64,000 bases of DNA from an uncultured Sulfitobacter sp. (lineage in GTDB: Bacteria; Pseudomonadota; Alphaproteobacteria; Rhodobacterales; Rhodobacteraceae), in the NCBI RefSeq assembly GCF_947497275.1, contig NZ_CANMFS010000001.1:558001-622000 (forward strand), given 5' to 3'. Position numbers and translations under genes: made by a program. Shown here piece by piece: positions 53,141-62,726 of this stretch. The notes under the pieces were generated by a model. The model saw only the letters and a program-made list of their open reading frames with translations. It did no database searches and was not told the DNA's origin. Each line of letters starts with the position of its first letter. Position 1 is the stretch's first letter.

Positions 53141-53943
53141 GGTGTGACCTCGTAGCGGGCTGCCTTGGTGAACAGTCGGTCGAAATTCTGCTGTGTACGT
53201 GCGGCGAACTCGGCGTAGTCCATGCCGAACGTCTCTGCCGCGCGGCGGGCGGTGTGCGCGGTATAGGCGGGCTCGTTCCGCTTGCCGCGGCGCGGCGGCG
53301 GGGCGAGGTAGGGGCTGTCGGTCTCGACCAGCACGCGGTCAAGGGGTGCGTCCGTGAATATGTCACGCAGATCGTTGCTTTTGGGAAAGGCCGTGATCCC
53401 CGACATACTGAGATAGAAACCCAGATCAATCGCTGTGCGCGCGAGGCTGGCCGAGGACGAAAAGCAATGCATGACGCATGAATACGCGCCGTTGCGGTAT
53501 TCATCACGCAGGATCCGCGCCATATCGTCATCGGCATCGCGGCTGTGGATGATAAGCGGCAGACCGGTTTCGCGTGCGGCGTCGATGTGCAGCCGCAGTG
53601 AGGTCTGCTGTGCCTGTGCGCTCTCGGCGGTATAGTGATAATCCAGCCCTGTCTCGCCGATGCCAACCATCTTGGGGTGCTGTGCGATGGCGGTCAGCTG
53701 ATCGACCGTCGCCATCGGCTCGGTTGCGACGCTCATCGGGTGAGTGCCGGCAGCATAAAACACGGGCGCATGGGCTTGCGCGATCTCGCGCACCGCAGGC
53801 TCGTTCACCAGTTTGGTACAGATCGTCACCATCCGCGTCACGCCGGCCTCGCGCGCGCGCGCGATCAAGTCGGATACTTCACCCTCGAAGTCCGGAAAAT
53901 CGAGGTGGCAATGGCTGTCGGTGAGGGAAGGGAGGTCGGTCAT
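53137..53943 (-). CDS. tatD: TatD-family deoxyribonuclease
   Basis: Product of 268 residues. SHCHLDFPDFEGE at residues 10-22, GETGLDYHY near 97 and LVETDSPYLAP near 208 supply the metal ligands of TatD. Members are metal-dependent 3'-5' exonucleases. It follows holB by 21 bp and is coupled to the MBL gene. Confidence 0.94.
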   Translation of the reverse strand: MTDLPSLTDSHCHLDFPDFEGEVSDLIARAREAGVTRMVTICTKLVNEPAVREIAQAHAPVFYAAGTHPMSVATEPMATVDQLTAIAQHPKMVGIGETGLDYHYTAESAQAQQTSLRLHIDAARETGLPLIIHSRDADDDMARILRDEYRNGAYSCVMHCFSSSASLARTAIDLGFYLSMSGITAFPKSNDLRDIFTDAPLDRVLVETDSPYLAPPPRRGKRNEPAYTAHTARRAAETFGMDYAEFAARTQQNFDRLFTKAARYEVTP

Positions 53944-53964
53944 GGGTCTCCGGACTGCTGCAAT

Positions 53965-55080
53965 CTAGCGGGGGGCGGCTTGTGATATTTTCATCAGGGT
54001 ATCTAGAACGAGCGCGGCAGGGTCAAGGTTGACCGCGATGCCGTGGCGCGCCCTGCCGCCAATCTCTGGCGCTAGGTCGGCCCAGATGCGGGCCTGTCGC
54101 GGGGTCGGTGAAAGACGCGCCAGCATAGCCGTTTCGCCGGGGACCGCTTCGGGGGCAGGGGGTGTGCCGGTGGCCCCGGTGCGCGCAAGGCGGCTCAACA
54201 ACAGGTCGATGAGCACGAACAGAAGGTCTCGCTTGGCCTCGGCGCCGCGTGCGGCGGCGGCCTCTGCAAGCTTGAGCGCGCGCGGGCGGTCCATGCGCGG
54301 CAGGGTGTCCATCAATGCGACGAGCTCCGCATAGAGTTGTGCACCGCCCAAGAGCGACAGCCGCATCGCCCCGCCGACGGATCCGCCCGACAAAGCGGCG
54401 AGGCCAGCGGTATTCTGCGCCGCCACCTCTGCCTGCGCCATGGCCTGCGCCACCTGATCCTCGGACAGGGGTCTGAGCGGCAGCACACGGCAGCGCGAAC
54501 GGATCGTGGGCAACAGGCCCGACGGCTGGTGGCTGATCAACAGCAGGAGCGCACGGGCGGGCGGTTCTTCGAGCATCTTCAAGAGCGCGTTGGCGGCTGT
54601 CGCGTTCATTTGATCGGCGTCGTCGATGATCACCACGCGGTAGCCGCCATCGGGGGCCGACATCTGAAAAAAACCGTTGAGTGCGCGGATGTCTTCGGCG
54701 ACGATTTCGTTGCGCAGCTTGCCGGTCTTCTCGTTGACACTGCGGGTGATGTTGCGGATGCGTCCTTCGCCACCGGACGCGATCCGCTGCGCGACCGGAT
54801 GGTCGGCCGAGATTTCCAGATCCCGCGCAGGTTCGGGCGCGAACATGCCGCCCGCGTCCGGCGCGGGCGTGGCCAGCAGAAACCGGGCGATGCGCCATGC
54901 CAGCGTTGCCTTTCCGACGCCGCGCGGACCGGTCAGCATCCACGCGTGATGCAGACGTCCGGTGTTGAAGGCGTCGACAAAGTCCGCCTCCGCCGCTTCC
55001 TGCCCTATGAGGCGGCACGTCTCGCGCGGATGGGGCGCGCCGGGCAGGCGTTCAGGCTGGTGCTGTGGGTCATCGGTCAT
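53965..55080 (-). CDS. holB: DNA polymerase III subunit delta'
   Basis: Product of 371 residues. The P-loop GPRGVGKATLAW near 55, Walker-B region VVIIDDADQMNATAANALLKMLEEPP and SRCRVLPLRPLSEDQV identify delta'. It forms part of the clamp loader that puts the beta clamp on DNA. It is 45 bp downstream of tmk, the usual order in bacteria. Confidence 0.94.
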   Translation of the reverse strand: MTDDPQHQPERLPGAPHPRETCRLIGQEAAEADFVDAFNTGRLHHAWMLTGPRGVGKATLAWRIARFLLATPAPDAGGMFAPEPARDLEISADHPVAQRIASGGEGRIRNITRSVNEKTGKLRNEIVAEDIRALNGFFQMSAPDGGYRVVIIDDADQMNATAANALLKMLEEPPARALLLLISHQPSGLLPTIRSRCRVLPLRPLSEDQVAQAMAQAEVAAQNTAGLAALSGGSVGGAMRLSLLGGAQLYAELVALMDTLPRMDRPRALKLAEAAAARGAEAKRDLLFVLIDLLLSRLARTGATGTPPAPEAVPGETAMLARLSPTPRQARIWADLAPEIGGRARHGIAVNLDPAALVLDTLMKISQAAPR

Positions 55081-55125
55081 GGCATGGGACTTATCGCGGA
55101 TTGGCGACGTTGGAAATGGGGCGTG

Positions 55126-55749
55126 TCAGACCGTAGGGGCGACAGCATCGCGGATATCCGTCGCGACATCGGCAATCGCGCGGTTCCCGTCAATGACACG
55201 AAAACGGGCCGCGAACTCCTGCGCGAGCCCCAGAAAACCGCTGCGCATTTTTTCCTGAAGATCGGCACCGAAATCCTCGAAGCGTTCCTCGCTGCCCTGA
55301 CGCCCCTTCGCACGGCTGAGCCCCTGTGCGGGATCCATGTCGATAAGAATGGTCAGGTCCGGTTCGATCCCGATCATCAGGCTGTGCAACCGGTCCACCG
55401 TCGCACGCAGGTCGCCCCGGCTCATGCCCTGGTACATGCGGGTGCTGTCGGCGAAGCGGTCGCATATAACGACCTTGCCAGCATCGAGTGCAGGCCAGAT
55501 CACCCGCTCCAGATGATCGCGCCGCGCGGCGGTGAACAACAGAATTTCGGTCTCGGCGGACCAGCGGTCGGGATCCCCCTGCAAGACCAGAGCGCGAATT
55601 TCTTCGGCACCGGGGCTGCCGCCCGGTTCGCGAGTCAGTACGACGTCACGGCCCTTGCTGCGCAGATGATCGGTCAGCAGTGCCACCTGCGTTGATTTTC
55701 CCGATCCGTCGATGCCTTCAAAGCTGATGAACAGCCCGCCTGCCGTCAC
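55126..55749 (-). CDS. tmk: Thymidylate kinase
   Basis: Product of 207 residues. P-loop FEGIDGSGKSTQ (about 9-20), the DR(F/Y) box CDRFADSTRMYQG and the LID region RAKGRQGSEERFE define the family. It phosphorylates dTMP to dTDP. Its ATG overlaps the dacA stop, giving the order SPOR-dacA-tmk-holB. Confidence 0.96.
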   Translation of the reverse strand: MTAGGLFISFEGIDGSGKSTQVALLTDHLRSKGRDVVLTREPGGSPGAEEIRALVLQGDPDRWSAETEILLFTAARRDHLERVIWPALDAGKVVICDRFADSTRMYQGMSRGDLRATVDRLHSLMIGIEPDLTILIDMDPAQGLSRAKGRQGSEERFEDFGADLQEKMRSGFLGLAQEFAARFRVIDGNRAIADVATDIRDAVAPTV

Positions 55750-56906
55750 GAAGCCTCCTCTGCCGGGCCGGCGTTAAGCCGCGAGATCAGATGTTCGGCG
55801 GCGGCCATCATGCGGTCAACGAAGCCGTAGGGCGCAACCGCGCTGTCCGCGATCAGGGGAACACGCTTTTCCGGCAACCCTTCAGGCGTAATCACAAGCT
55901 CGCCCAAAACATCGCCCTTGGCGATCGGTGCCTTGATAGGACCCTCATAGATGACTTCGGCCTGCAGAGGAGCGATCGGATTGGTCGGGACCAGCATCGA
56001 CAGGTCCTCGCCCAGCACAAGGCCGACGTTCTTTTGCGCCCCCAGCGAAACCTTGGCCTCCGCGATATGTTCACCGGTGGTGCCGAGATCGGTCTGGGCG
56101 AACTGACGGAATGCCCAGTTCGTGACGGCTTCGGCCTCCTGCGCGCGGGCCTGCGCGGTATCGAGACCCGAGAGCACGAAAATGATCCGCCGCTCACCCT
56201 GTTTGGCGGAGCCGACAAGCCCATAACCTGCCTCTGTCGTGTGCCCGGTCTTCAGACCGTCCGCGCCGATGCCCATGCCCAACAACGGGTTGCGATTGAA
56301 CCGGTTCTGCGCTTCCTTGGTGTCGAACAGAAACTCTTCTTCCGCGAACATCGGATAGTACTGCGGGAAGTCGCGGATCAGCTTGCCGGAGATCAGACCC
56401 AGATCACGCATCGACATGCGATGACCCGCCTTGGGCCAGCCGTTGGAATTGGTAAAGGTGGAGTTGGTCATGCCCAACTGCTGCGCCCGCATGGTCATCT
56501 GGCGGGCGAATTTGCTTTCGGTGCCCGACAGCGCCTCGGCGATCACCACGCAGGCATCGTTGCCCGACAACACAATGATGCCGCGCAGCAGATCCTCGAC
56601 GCGCACGCGCTCGCCCGCCTGCAGGAACATGGTAGAGCCGCCGTATTCCTGTGCCGCTGCAGAGACGGGCAATTCCTGATCGAGGTCAAGAATGCCGTTC
56701 TCGATCGCCTCGAACGCCATATAAAGGGTCATCAACTTGGACATGGACGCAGGCGGCAAGGGGGCATCCGCGTTCTTGGCCATCAGAACCGTGCCGCTGG
56801 TGTGATCTACGACATAAGCGGCGGAGGCGCTGGTCTCGAAGGCGTGTGCGCTTACGGTCGAGACAAGCAGGGCGAGCGCGCCAAGTGCGGTCGGAATCAT
56901 ACGCAT
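55746..56906 (-). CDS. dacA: D-alanyl-D-alanine carboxypeptidase (PBP5/6 type)
   Basis: Product of 386 residues from the ATG at 56906 (GGAGGAG upstream). A signal peptide ends at SAHA (about residue 22). The penicillin-binding motifs are Ser54-Met-Ser-Lys57, Ser114-Gly-Asn and Lys219-Thr-Gly. The C-terminal beta domain (about 280-370) is present, with a short amphipathic tail. It trims the peptide stem of murein in the periplasm. The long in-frame extension to 57254 is not conserved. Confidence 0.95.
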   Translation of the reverse strand: MRMIPTALGALALLVSTVSAHAFETSASAAYVVDHTSGTVLMAKNADAPLPPASMSKLMTLYMAFEAIENGILDLDQELPVSAAAQEYGGSTMFLQAGERVRVEDLLRGIIVLSGNDACVVIAEALSGTESKFARQMTMRAQQLGMTNSTFTNSNGWPKAGHRMSMRDLGLISGKLIRDFPQYYPMFAEEEFLFDTKEAQNRFNRNPLLGMGIGADGLKTGHTTEAGYGLVGSAKQGERRIIFVLSGLDTAQARAQEAEAVTNWAFRQFAQTDLGTTGEHIAEAKVSLGAQKNVGLVLGEDLSMLVPTNPIAPLQAEVIYEGPIKAPIAKGDVLGELVITPEGLPEKRVPLIADSAVAPYGFVDRMMAAAEHLISRLNAGPAEEAS

Positions 56907-56931
56907 GAGTATCGGTCTCCTCCGAAAGGGG

Positions 56932-57801
56932 CTAGCTGGAGACGGCATAGGCATCGGTAAAGCCTTCCGCCTTGATGGTGGATAGTATCTTGGTCCGTTC
57001 TGCCGACGTGGCCGCAGGACCGACAACAACACGCCAGAAGGTCTTTCCATTGATTTCGCTCTGCCGGACACTCGGTGCAAGGCCTGCGCCGCGCATCTGC
57101 TTTGCAGCGCGCTCTGCATTGGCCTCGACACTGAAAATGCCGATCTGGATATAGGGTTTGTCCAGATCAGAGGCCTGAACAGGACGTGGAGCAGGGGCGG
57201 CGGGTGCCGTCGCGACCTCAACCGGTGCGACCCCGGTTTCGACCGCGGGATCAAGCGATGTCGTGCTGACCGTTGGTGCCTCGTCCACGGGGGCCGCGAC
57301 TGGCTGCGCGGCCTCGGTGTCGGTCGATACCTCTTCGACCTTGCGCAAGGCCGTCACATTCAGTTTCGCCGGAGCGCCCGCCAGAATGCCAAGCGCCACA
57401 GCCGCGTCTGACGAAATCTGAAGGCTTGGTCCGGGAATATCCCGTTCGCGCCGAAAGAGCGCGCCGACGACGAATTTGTCGTTACTCTGGTTGCGGATGA
57501 TCACCCGCTCGGGGTCCTCGACATCCGGATGCGCAACCCAGACGCCACCCAGGCTAGGACGTCCGTCCCAAAGCCCCTCATCTGTTACGGAAAACACCTC
57601 GGGCGCCTCGACGTCGCGTTCGACAGTCGGTCCCGCTGGTGCTGCCACGCTGCTTGCAGGCGATGAACCGGTTCCTGGCAAAGCGAATTTGCCGCTGTCG
57701 TCGCACCCGGCCAACAAACCGATTGCGGCCACACTGCCCCAGATCGTCATGATCCGGTGTCTCGGTTTGTTCTGATCGGATTTCGTGTTGCGCCTGCTCA
57801 T
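56932..57801 (-). CDS. SPOR-domain lipoprotein
   Basis: Product of 289 residues from the ATG at 57801. A lipobox-like signal (GLLAGCDDSG, Cys about 26) anchors it. The middle (VIIRNQSNDKFVVGALFRRE, GILAGAPAKLNVTALRKVEE) is a double-psi-like fold of the RlpA sort; a Pro/Ala/Val linker leads to a SPOR domain (YIQIGIFSVEANAERAAKQM, FWRVVVGP) at about 215-289. SPOR domains bind denuded septal peptidoglycan, matching the neighbouring dacA. Confidence 0.9.
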   Translation of the reverse strand: MSRRNTKSDQNKPRHRIMTIWGSVAAIGLLAGCDDSGKFALPGTGSSPASSVAAPAGPTVERDVEAPEVFSVTDEGLWDGRPSLGGVWVAHPDVEDPERVIIRNQSNDKFVVGALFRRERDIPGPSLQISSDAAVALGILAGAPAKLNVTALRKVEEVSTDTEAAQPVAAPVDEAPTVSTTSLDPAVETGVAPVEVATAPAAPAPRPVQASDLDKPYIQIGIFSVEANAERAAKQMRGAGLAPSVRQSEINGKTFWRVVVGPAATSAERTKILSTIKAEGFTDAYAVSS

Positions 57802-58026
57802 AGTCCCTCGTCCTTGCCTGTTAGCGGCCATTCTCACGCCGCGCGGCCACGTTATTACGTCAACGCACGCCTGATCGCCCCTTTGCGGAGCGTTGGCGGC
57901 ACTCTAACGCGCGCGAACCGCTGACGACAAGAGAAGCTGAGGCGGATCGGCAATATTCCCCCTGAATTCCGGCCCTCAAACACCGTTTGCAGAATCGCTG
58001 CAATCGCCATAAACGGTTCGCCAAGT

Positions 58027-58116
58027 GGAGGTTTGGCAGAGTGGTCGATTGCACCGGTCTTGAAAACCGACGGGCGTGAAAGCGTCCCCAGGGTTCGAAT
58101 CCCTGAGCCTCCGCCA
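58027..58116 (+). tRNA. tRNA-Ser (anticodon TGA)
   Basis: Acceptor GGAGGTT (58027-58033) pairs with AGCCTCC (58106-58112); discriminator G and CCA end at 58116. The anticodon loop CTTGAAA gives TGA. The long variable arm and GGGTTCGAATCCC T-arm confirm a class II serine tRNA. An IS3 remnant lies about 150 bp downstream. Confidence 0.96.
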
Positions 58117-58270
58117 CAACTTCCGAACAAAAGTGGGCACCGAAGAAGGATCAATTTCCTCAAATATTACGGCCTTTTTTACGGCCTGTTTTTATGCCGG
58201 ATATCTGACAGTTGATGATTACGCTCGGCTCGCCCACCTCAATGCACCCGACTATTGATCGGAGATAAGA

Positions 58271-58900
58271 GGATCCCCCCATTTTTTATGTGGTCCAGCC
58301 GTAGAATTCAGGCGGCGGTTTTCGGTTTGATTGCGGGTGTCATGCCGCCGATGCCCATGTTGGGTCGTTCATTGCTGTGTCCAGAGCCATACCGTGGCCT
58401 GATCCTGTGCCTTTTCGCTGGTTTCAAAGATGTACTGGTTGAGCCATTCGTTGCGAACCGTGCGGTTGTGGCGTTCGATATAGGCGTTCTGTTGGGGTTT
58501 TTCGGGCTGAATATAGCCTAACGCATTGTTTTTAGGACCATTCCATGGAGCTTTCCACTGACATATTCGGGTCCAGTATCGATACGAATAGCCTTGGGCT
58601 TTCCACGCCATTCGATGATCTGGTTCAGACGCCGCACCACGCACTCGGTTGGCGGGACATCGCTACGCGATACTCTGCCGTGCAATGCATCCCGCCAAAT
58701 TTCGCCCGCCAATTGTAAAAGCTGGCACTGCTCATCCCATGCTCTCGACAAAGCTCAGAGACCGGCACACCGCCTTCCGCCTGCTTCGACACAGCCACGA
58801 TCTGCGCATCGCTAAATCGTCCGTTCTTCATCGTAAACCCCCTCAGATATCTTGCCGAGAAAGCTCTACGTTTGATCACCACCAATTCTAGGGGGGATTT
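58271..58900 (-). mobile_element. Deleted IS3-family insertion sequence
   Basis: Minus-strand fragments belong to an IS3 element: orfA from the ATG at 58831 (MKNGRFSDAQIVAVSKQAEGG, VSELCREHGMSSASFYNW) breaks at about 58690 and passes into the C-terminal orfB (PTECVVRRLN, RIDTGPEYVSG, then PQQNAYIERHNRTVRNEWL in a shifted frame, DDE Glu region). Most of orfB, including the DD part, is missing, so it cannot move alone. ATCCCCCC at 58273-58280 is repeated inverted at 58891-58898, marking the ends. It lies between tRNA-Ser and rplM. Confidence 0.85.
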
Positions 58901-58987
58901 CCGTATAACACCGTCTGGACTATGGGGTAAAATAATACCGTATTTTCAAGTAACTGTTTTTGCTCGATATATGCGGGTCTTTGATGC

Positions 58988-59015
58988 TTGACGCTGTTTC
59001 CGCCTAGGTTATAAC
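58988..59015 (+). promoter_or_regulatory. Sigma70-type promoter of rplM-rpsI
   Basis: TTGACG (58988-58993) and TATAAC (59010-59015) are 16 bp apart, 54 bp before the rplM start. Position and sequence fit a strong housekeeping promoter. Confidence 0.7.
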
Positions 59016-59069
59016 CCGCCCATCACATCGGGGCACGTGTCCCGTCACACCACAACGGGAATACCGTCC

Positions 59070-59531
59070 ATGAAAACCTTTTCTGCAACACCGGCAGATA
59101 TCGACAAGAAATGGATCATCATTGACGCCGAAGGCGTCGTGCTGGGCCGTCTTGCATCGATCATCGCCACCCGCTTGCGCGGCAAGCACAAACCGTCGTT
59201 CACGCCTCACATGGATTGCGGCGACAACGTCATCGTGATCAACGCCGAGAAGATCCAGATGACCGGCAAGAAGCGTGACGAGAAGTTCTACTGGCACACC
59301 GGCCATCCCGGCGGCATCAAGGAGCGGACCAAGGAGCAGATCCTCGAGGGCGCACATCCTGAGCGGATCGTCACGCTGGCCGTCAAGCGGATGCTGCCCG
59401 GCAACCGTCTGACCCGCCAGATCATGACCAACCTGCGCGTTTATGCGGGCGGCGATCACCCACACGAGGCCCAAAACCCCGACGTTCTGGACGTGAAGTC
59501 CATGAACAAGAAAAACACGCGGAGTGAATGA
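59070..59531 (+). CDS. rplM: 50S ribosomal protein L13
   Basis: Product of 153 residues from the ATG at 59070. [19 protein letters not shown] and [18 protein letters not shown], then [15 protein letters not shown] are the L13 core. It is an early-assembly protein of the large subunit. It is coupled to rpsI with 4 bp between stop and the chosen start region, the universal rplM-rpsI pair. Confidence 0.98.
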   Translation: MKTFSATPADIDKKWIIIDAEGVVLGRLASIIATRLRGKHKPSFTPHMDCGDNVIVINAEKIQMTGKKRDEKFYWHTGHPGGIKERTKEQILEGAHPERIVTLAVKRMLPGNRLTRQIMTNLRVYAGGDHPHEAQNPDVLDVKSMNKKNTRSE

Positions 59532-59533
59532 GC

Positions 59534-60037
59534 ATGGCTGACGAAATCAAGACACTCGAAGATCTGGCCGACGCCGTGACCGACGATATCGGTGCCGTAC
59601 AGGGCACACCGGCGGTTGACATGACCCCGCGTGAGCCAGTGCGCGACGATTTGGGTCGGTCCTATGCCACCGGCAAGCGCAAGGATGCGGTCGCCCGCGT
59701 CTGGATCAAGCCCGGCTCCGGCAAGGTTGTCGTCAACGGCAAGCCGCAGAACGAATACTTCGCGCGCCCCGTGCTTCAGATGATTCTGGCGCAGCCGTTC
59801 GGCATCACCAACACCGAAGGCCAGTTCGACGTGTACGCGACGGTCAAGGGTGGCGGTCTGTCCGGTCAGGCCGGTGCGGTCAAGCACGGCGTCTCCAAGG
59901 CGCTGCAGTTGTACGATCCCTCCCTGCGCGGCGCACTGAAAGCGGCTGGCTTCCTGACCCGCGACAGCCGCGTCGTTGAGCGGAAAAAATACGGCAAGGC
60001 CAAAGCGCGCAAGAGCTTCCAGTTCTCCAAGCGTTGA
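59534..60037 (+). CDS. rpsI: 30S ribosomal protein S9
   Basis: Product of 167 residues. An acidic N-terminal extension (about 1-45, [14 protein letters not shown]) typical of alphaproteobacteria precedes the S9 core ([20 protein letters not shown]), which ends in basic [11 protein letters not shown]. The C-terminal tail contacts P-site tRNA. ATG at 59534 is nine bases from GGAG; the ATG at 59528 overlaps the rplM stop but is only three bases from it. Confidence 0.97.
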   Translation: MADEIKTLEDLADAVTDDIGAVQGTPAVDMTPREPVRDDLGRSYATGKRKDAVARVWIKPGSGKVVVNGKPQNEYFARPVLQMILAQPFGITNTEGQFDVYATVKGGGLSGQAGAVKHGVSKALQLYDPSLRGALKAAGFLTRDSRVVERKKYGKAKARKSFQFSKR

Positions 60038-60059
60038 TCCTTTCGACAGCATTGGAAAG

Positions 60060-60086
60060 GGCCGCACCGCAGGGTGCGGCCTTTTT
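60060..60086 (+). terminator. Rho-independent terminator after rpsI
   Basis: GGCCGCACC and GGTGCGGCC pair across a short CGCAG-type loop (60060-60081), followed by TTTTT. It starts 22 bp after the rpsI stop. Confidence 0.92.
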
Positions 60087-60155
60087 CGTTTGGCCGCTCC
60101 CTCTTTCACGCCGCGTCAGGCGTACCTATGTTGGGATCAATCAAAGAGGTTTCTC

Positions 60156-61181
60156 ATGAAATATTCCATACTTGATCTATGCCCCGTGCCCGAAGGCCAC
60201 ACTGCCGCGGAGTCCATGCGCAACAGCGCCGATCTTGCACAGCATGTCGAGGCGTTGGGCTATCACCGCTACTGGATGGCGGAGCACCACAACATGCCGG
60301 GCATCGCGTCGGCTGCGACATCGGTTTTGCTGGGCCATATCGCGGGCAAGACAACGTCCATCCGCGTCGGCGCCGGGGGCGTCATGTTGCCCAACCATGC
60401 CCCGCTGAGCATCGCAGAGCAGTTCGGGACGTTGGCGACGCTTTACGGCGACCGCATAGACCTTGGGCTTGGCCGCGCACCCGGCGGGGATCAGGCGGTA
60501 TGGCATGCGCTGCGCCGGGGGCGCACGGGCGAGGACAACTTTCCCGCCGAGGTGGCCGAGTTGATGGGCTATCTCGGTGACGCAGACCCCAATGCGCCGG
60601 TGCAGGCCCATCCGGGGCAGGGTACGCATGTGCCGATCTGGATCCTGGGGTCCTCACTGTACGGAGCGCAACTGGCGGCGCATTTCGGGCTGCCCTATGC
60701 CTTTGCGTCGCATTTCGCGCCTGACGCGCTTGACGATGCCGCATTCATCTACCGCCGCGATTTCAAACCGTCCGCTGCACTGGATGCGCCTAAATTCATG
60801 CTGGCCGTGAATGTGATCGGTGCGGATACGGACGATGAGGCCGCCTATCTGCGCACCTCTGTGCAACAGGCGTTCGCACGGCTGCGCACTGGCACGCCCG
60901 GCAAGCTCCCAGCGCCTGTCACGGATATCGACGCAGAAATCGGCGCCCCCCTGCGGCGTGGCGTGGATCAGGCGCTGCGCATTTCCGCGACGGGTGCGCC
61001 GGAAACCGTGCGCAGGCAATTGGCGGAACTGGTGACGAAATACAAGCCTGACGAACTTATCCTGACGGGTCAGATCCATGACCATGCTGCGCGGAAACGA
61101 TCGTTCGAAATCGCCGCGCACGCGTTAACGGATCTGTATGGAGAGCCGACCCGGCAGATGGCGGGGGCCTCAGGCCCATAA
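60156..61181 (+). CDS. Luciferase-like flavin monooxygenase family (MsnO8 type)
   Basis: Product of 341 residues from the ATG at 60156 (AAAGAGG upstream). [16 protein letters not shown] and [19 protein letters not shown] are the bacterial luciferase-like signatures, and the C-terminal [22 protein letters not shown] completes the fold. Reduced-flavin monooxygenases of this group act on varied substrates; none is indicated here. It stands alone between ribosomal genes and TetR. Confidence 0.9.
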   Translation: MKYSILDLCPVPEGHTAAESMRNSADLAQHVEALGYHRYWMAEHHNMPGIASAATSVLLGHIAGKTTSIRVGAGGVMLPNHAPLSIAEQFGTLATLYGDRIDLGLGRAPGGDQAVWHALRRGRTGEDNFPAEVAELMGYLGDADPNAPVQAHPGQGTHVPIWILGSSLYGAQLAAHFGLPYAFASHFAPDALDDAAFIYRRDFKPSAALDAPKFMLAVNVIGADTDDEAAYLRTSVQQAFARLRTGTPGKLPAPVTDIDAEIGAPLRRGVDQALRISATGAPETVRRQLAELVTKYKPDELILTGQIHDHAARKRSFEIAAHALTDLYGEPTRQMAGASGP

Positions 61182-61206
61182 CTTGCCGCTGTTTTTGCGC
61201 GCAAAC

Positions 61207-61824
61207 CTAGTTGTCAGGCGCGATCAGCCCCAGACCACGCAGATAGATGCCGATGCCTGTCTCAAGCAGATCTTCGGGCGGAAACGGCGATGCGCGCCCC
61301 GGTGAATTGCGTGCGAACAACTCGACCACTCCGTGGCTCATCGCCCAGATGTGCGCCGAGAACATCGACGCGGGCGGGCGCTTGTCCGCTGGAATGTGCT
61401 GGCTGAGATCGCCGGCGGCTTTTTCCAGAACGGCATTGGCACGGTTTGCCACGCTGGCAAGTGCGGCCGAGCGGTTGATCGAGATCCCGCTTTCGAACAT
61501 CGCGATATAATGGCCGGGATAGCGGCGGGCAAAGGCGAGGTAGGCGCGACCCGTGGCCTCGAACGCGGCCAAGGCCGATGGCTGGCCGCTTTGATAGGCA
61601 TGCTCCATCAGATCTCCGAAAATCTCGTAGCCCTGAAGCGCCGCTTCGGCAATCATATCCTCGCGGCCCTCGAAGTGGCGGTATACGGCTGCGGGCGTCA
61701 CCCCGGCCTGCTTGGCCGCTTCCGATAGGGTAAATCCCGTCGGGCCCTGCCTTTCGATCAGGTCAAGCGCCGCTTCGACCAATGCCTGACGCAGGTTGCC
61801 GTGGTGGTATCCGCGTTTAGGCAT
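61207..61824 (-). CDS. TetR-family transcriptional regulator
   Basis: Product of 205 residues from the ATG at 61824. HTH: RGYHHGNLRQALVEAALDLI then SEAAKQAGVTPAAVYRHF (about 20-48); the C-terminal ligand domain is of the WHG type (HIWAMSHGVVELFA). The start overlaps the end of ppk2 by 8 bp on the same strand, so the two are co-expressed. Target unknown; the ligand could be an organic compound or acyl-CoA. Confidence 0.88.
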   Translation of the reverse strand: MPKRGYHHGNLRQALVEAALDLIERQGPTGFTLSEAAKQAGVTPAAVYRHFEGREDMIAEAALQGYEIFGDLMEHAYQSGQPSALAAFEATGRAYLAFARRYPGHYIAMFESGISINRSAALASVANRANAVLEKAAGDLSQHIPADKRPPASMFSAHIWAMSHGVVELFARNSPGRASPFPPEDLLETGIGIYLRGLGLIAPDN

Positions 61825-62686
61825 CCCAGATCTCGGGGCCACCACAGATCGCTGGATCGATCGGCCCGATCGCCTCGGCGTCCTTGCGGGTATAGTCGAA
61901 GTGGTGCAGTACCCGCCGCATCGCATTGAGCCGCGCGCGCCGCTTGTCGTCGGACCGCACAACCGTCCATGGGGCAAAGGCCGTATGTGTGCGCGCCAGC
62001 GTGTCCTGGATCGCGGCGGTGTAGGCGTCCCACAGATGCAGCCCCTGCACGTCGATACGGCTCAGCTTCCACTGCTTGAGCGGGTCGCTCTCGCGCGACA
62101 GCATTCGGCGCAATTGCTCCGCACGCCCGACGTTGAGCCAGAACTTGAACAGGTGCACGCCGCTTTCTACGATCATCTGCTCGAATGGCTGAACCTGATT
62201 GAAAAACCGCGTGTTCTGGTCGGGCGTGCAAAAGCCGAATACCGGCTCGACCACGGCGCGGTTATACCATGAGCGGTCAAAGAAGATCATATCACCGGCG
62301 GCGGGCAAATGTTTCACATACCGTTGAAAATACCATTGGCTTGCTTCCGACTCGGTGGGTTTTGACAGCGCCACGATACGCGCGTTTCGCGGATTGAGAT
62401 TGGTTCGGAACCGCTCGATCGTGCCGCCTTTGCCGGCGGCGTCACGGCCTTCGAACACCATTGCGATGCGGGTGCCGGTTTCGCGGACCCAGGCCTGAAG
62501 CTTGACCATTTCGATCTGTAACAGCGCCATTTGTGCGGTGTAGGACTTGCGCCCGAGATGCCGGTCGTGCGGATAGGTCGAGAATAGAATCGTGTGTTTC
62601 TTGCCGCCTGCGACAGCCGCGCGTATTTCTTCCGGGGCGTCGTTCTCGTAGTAGGCGCTGATTGCACCGTCAAAGGGCAGCTCCAT
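61817..62686 (-). CDS. ppk2: Polyphosphate kinase 2
   Basis: Product of 289 residues from the ATG at 62686 (GGAG upstream). Walker A is FEGRDAAGKGG (about 80-90), Walker B FDRSWYNR, and YFQRYVKHLPAAG plus the VHLFKFWLNVGRAEQ lid region are PPK2 hallmarks; a single domain makes it class I or similar. It transfers phosphate between polyphosphate and nucleotides. Operon with TetR. Confidence 0.94.
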   Translation of the reverse strand: MELPFDGAISAYYENDAPEEIRAAVAGGKKHTILFSTYPHDRHLGRKSYTAQMALLQIEMVKLQAWVRETGTRIAMVFEGRDAAGKGGTIERFRTNLNPRNARIVALSKPTESEASQWYFQRYVKHLPAAGDMIFFDRSWYNRAVVEPVFGFCTPDQNTRFFNQVQPFEQMIVESGVHLFKFWLNVGRAEQLRRMLSRESDPLKQWKLSRIDVQGLHLWDAYTAAIQDTLARTHTAFAPWTVVRSDDKRRARLNAMRRVLHHFDYTRKDAEAIGPIDPAICGGPEIWDA

Positions 62687-62726
62687 CTCGGGTCTCCGGG
62701 CACTAGGTCTGATGCAATATGCGATG

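Noticed and set aside
53137..57801. Horizontally acquired cluster with an MBL enzyme and a SPOR protein
   Set aside because: The order SPOR-dacA-tmk-holB-tatD-MBL is the ordinary Rhodobacterales arrangement with uniform composition.
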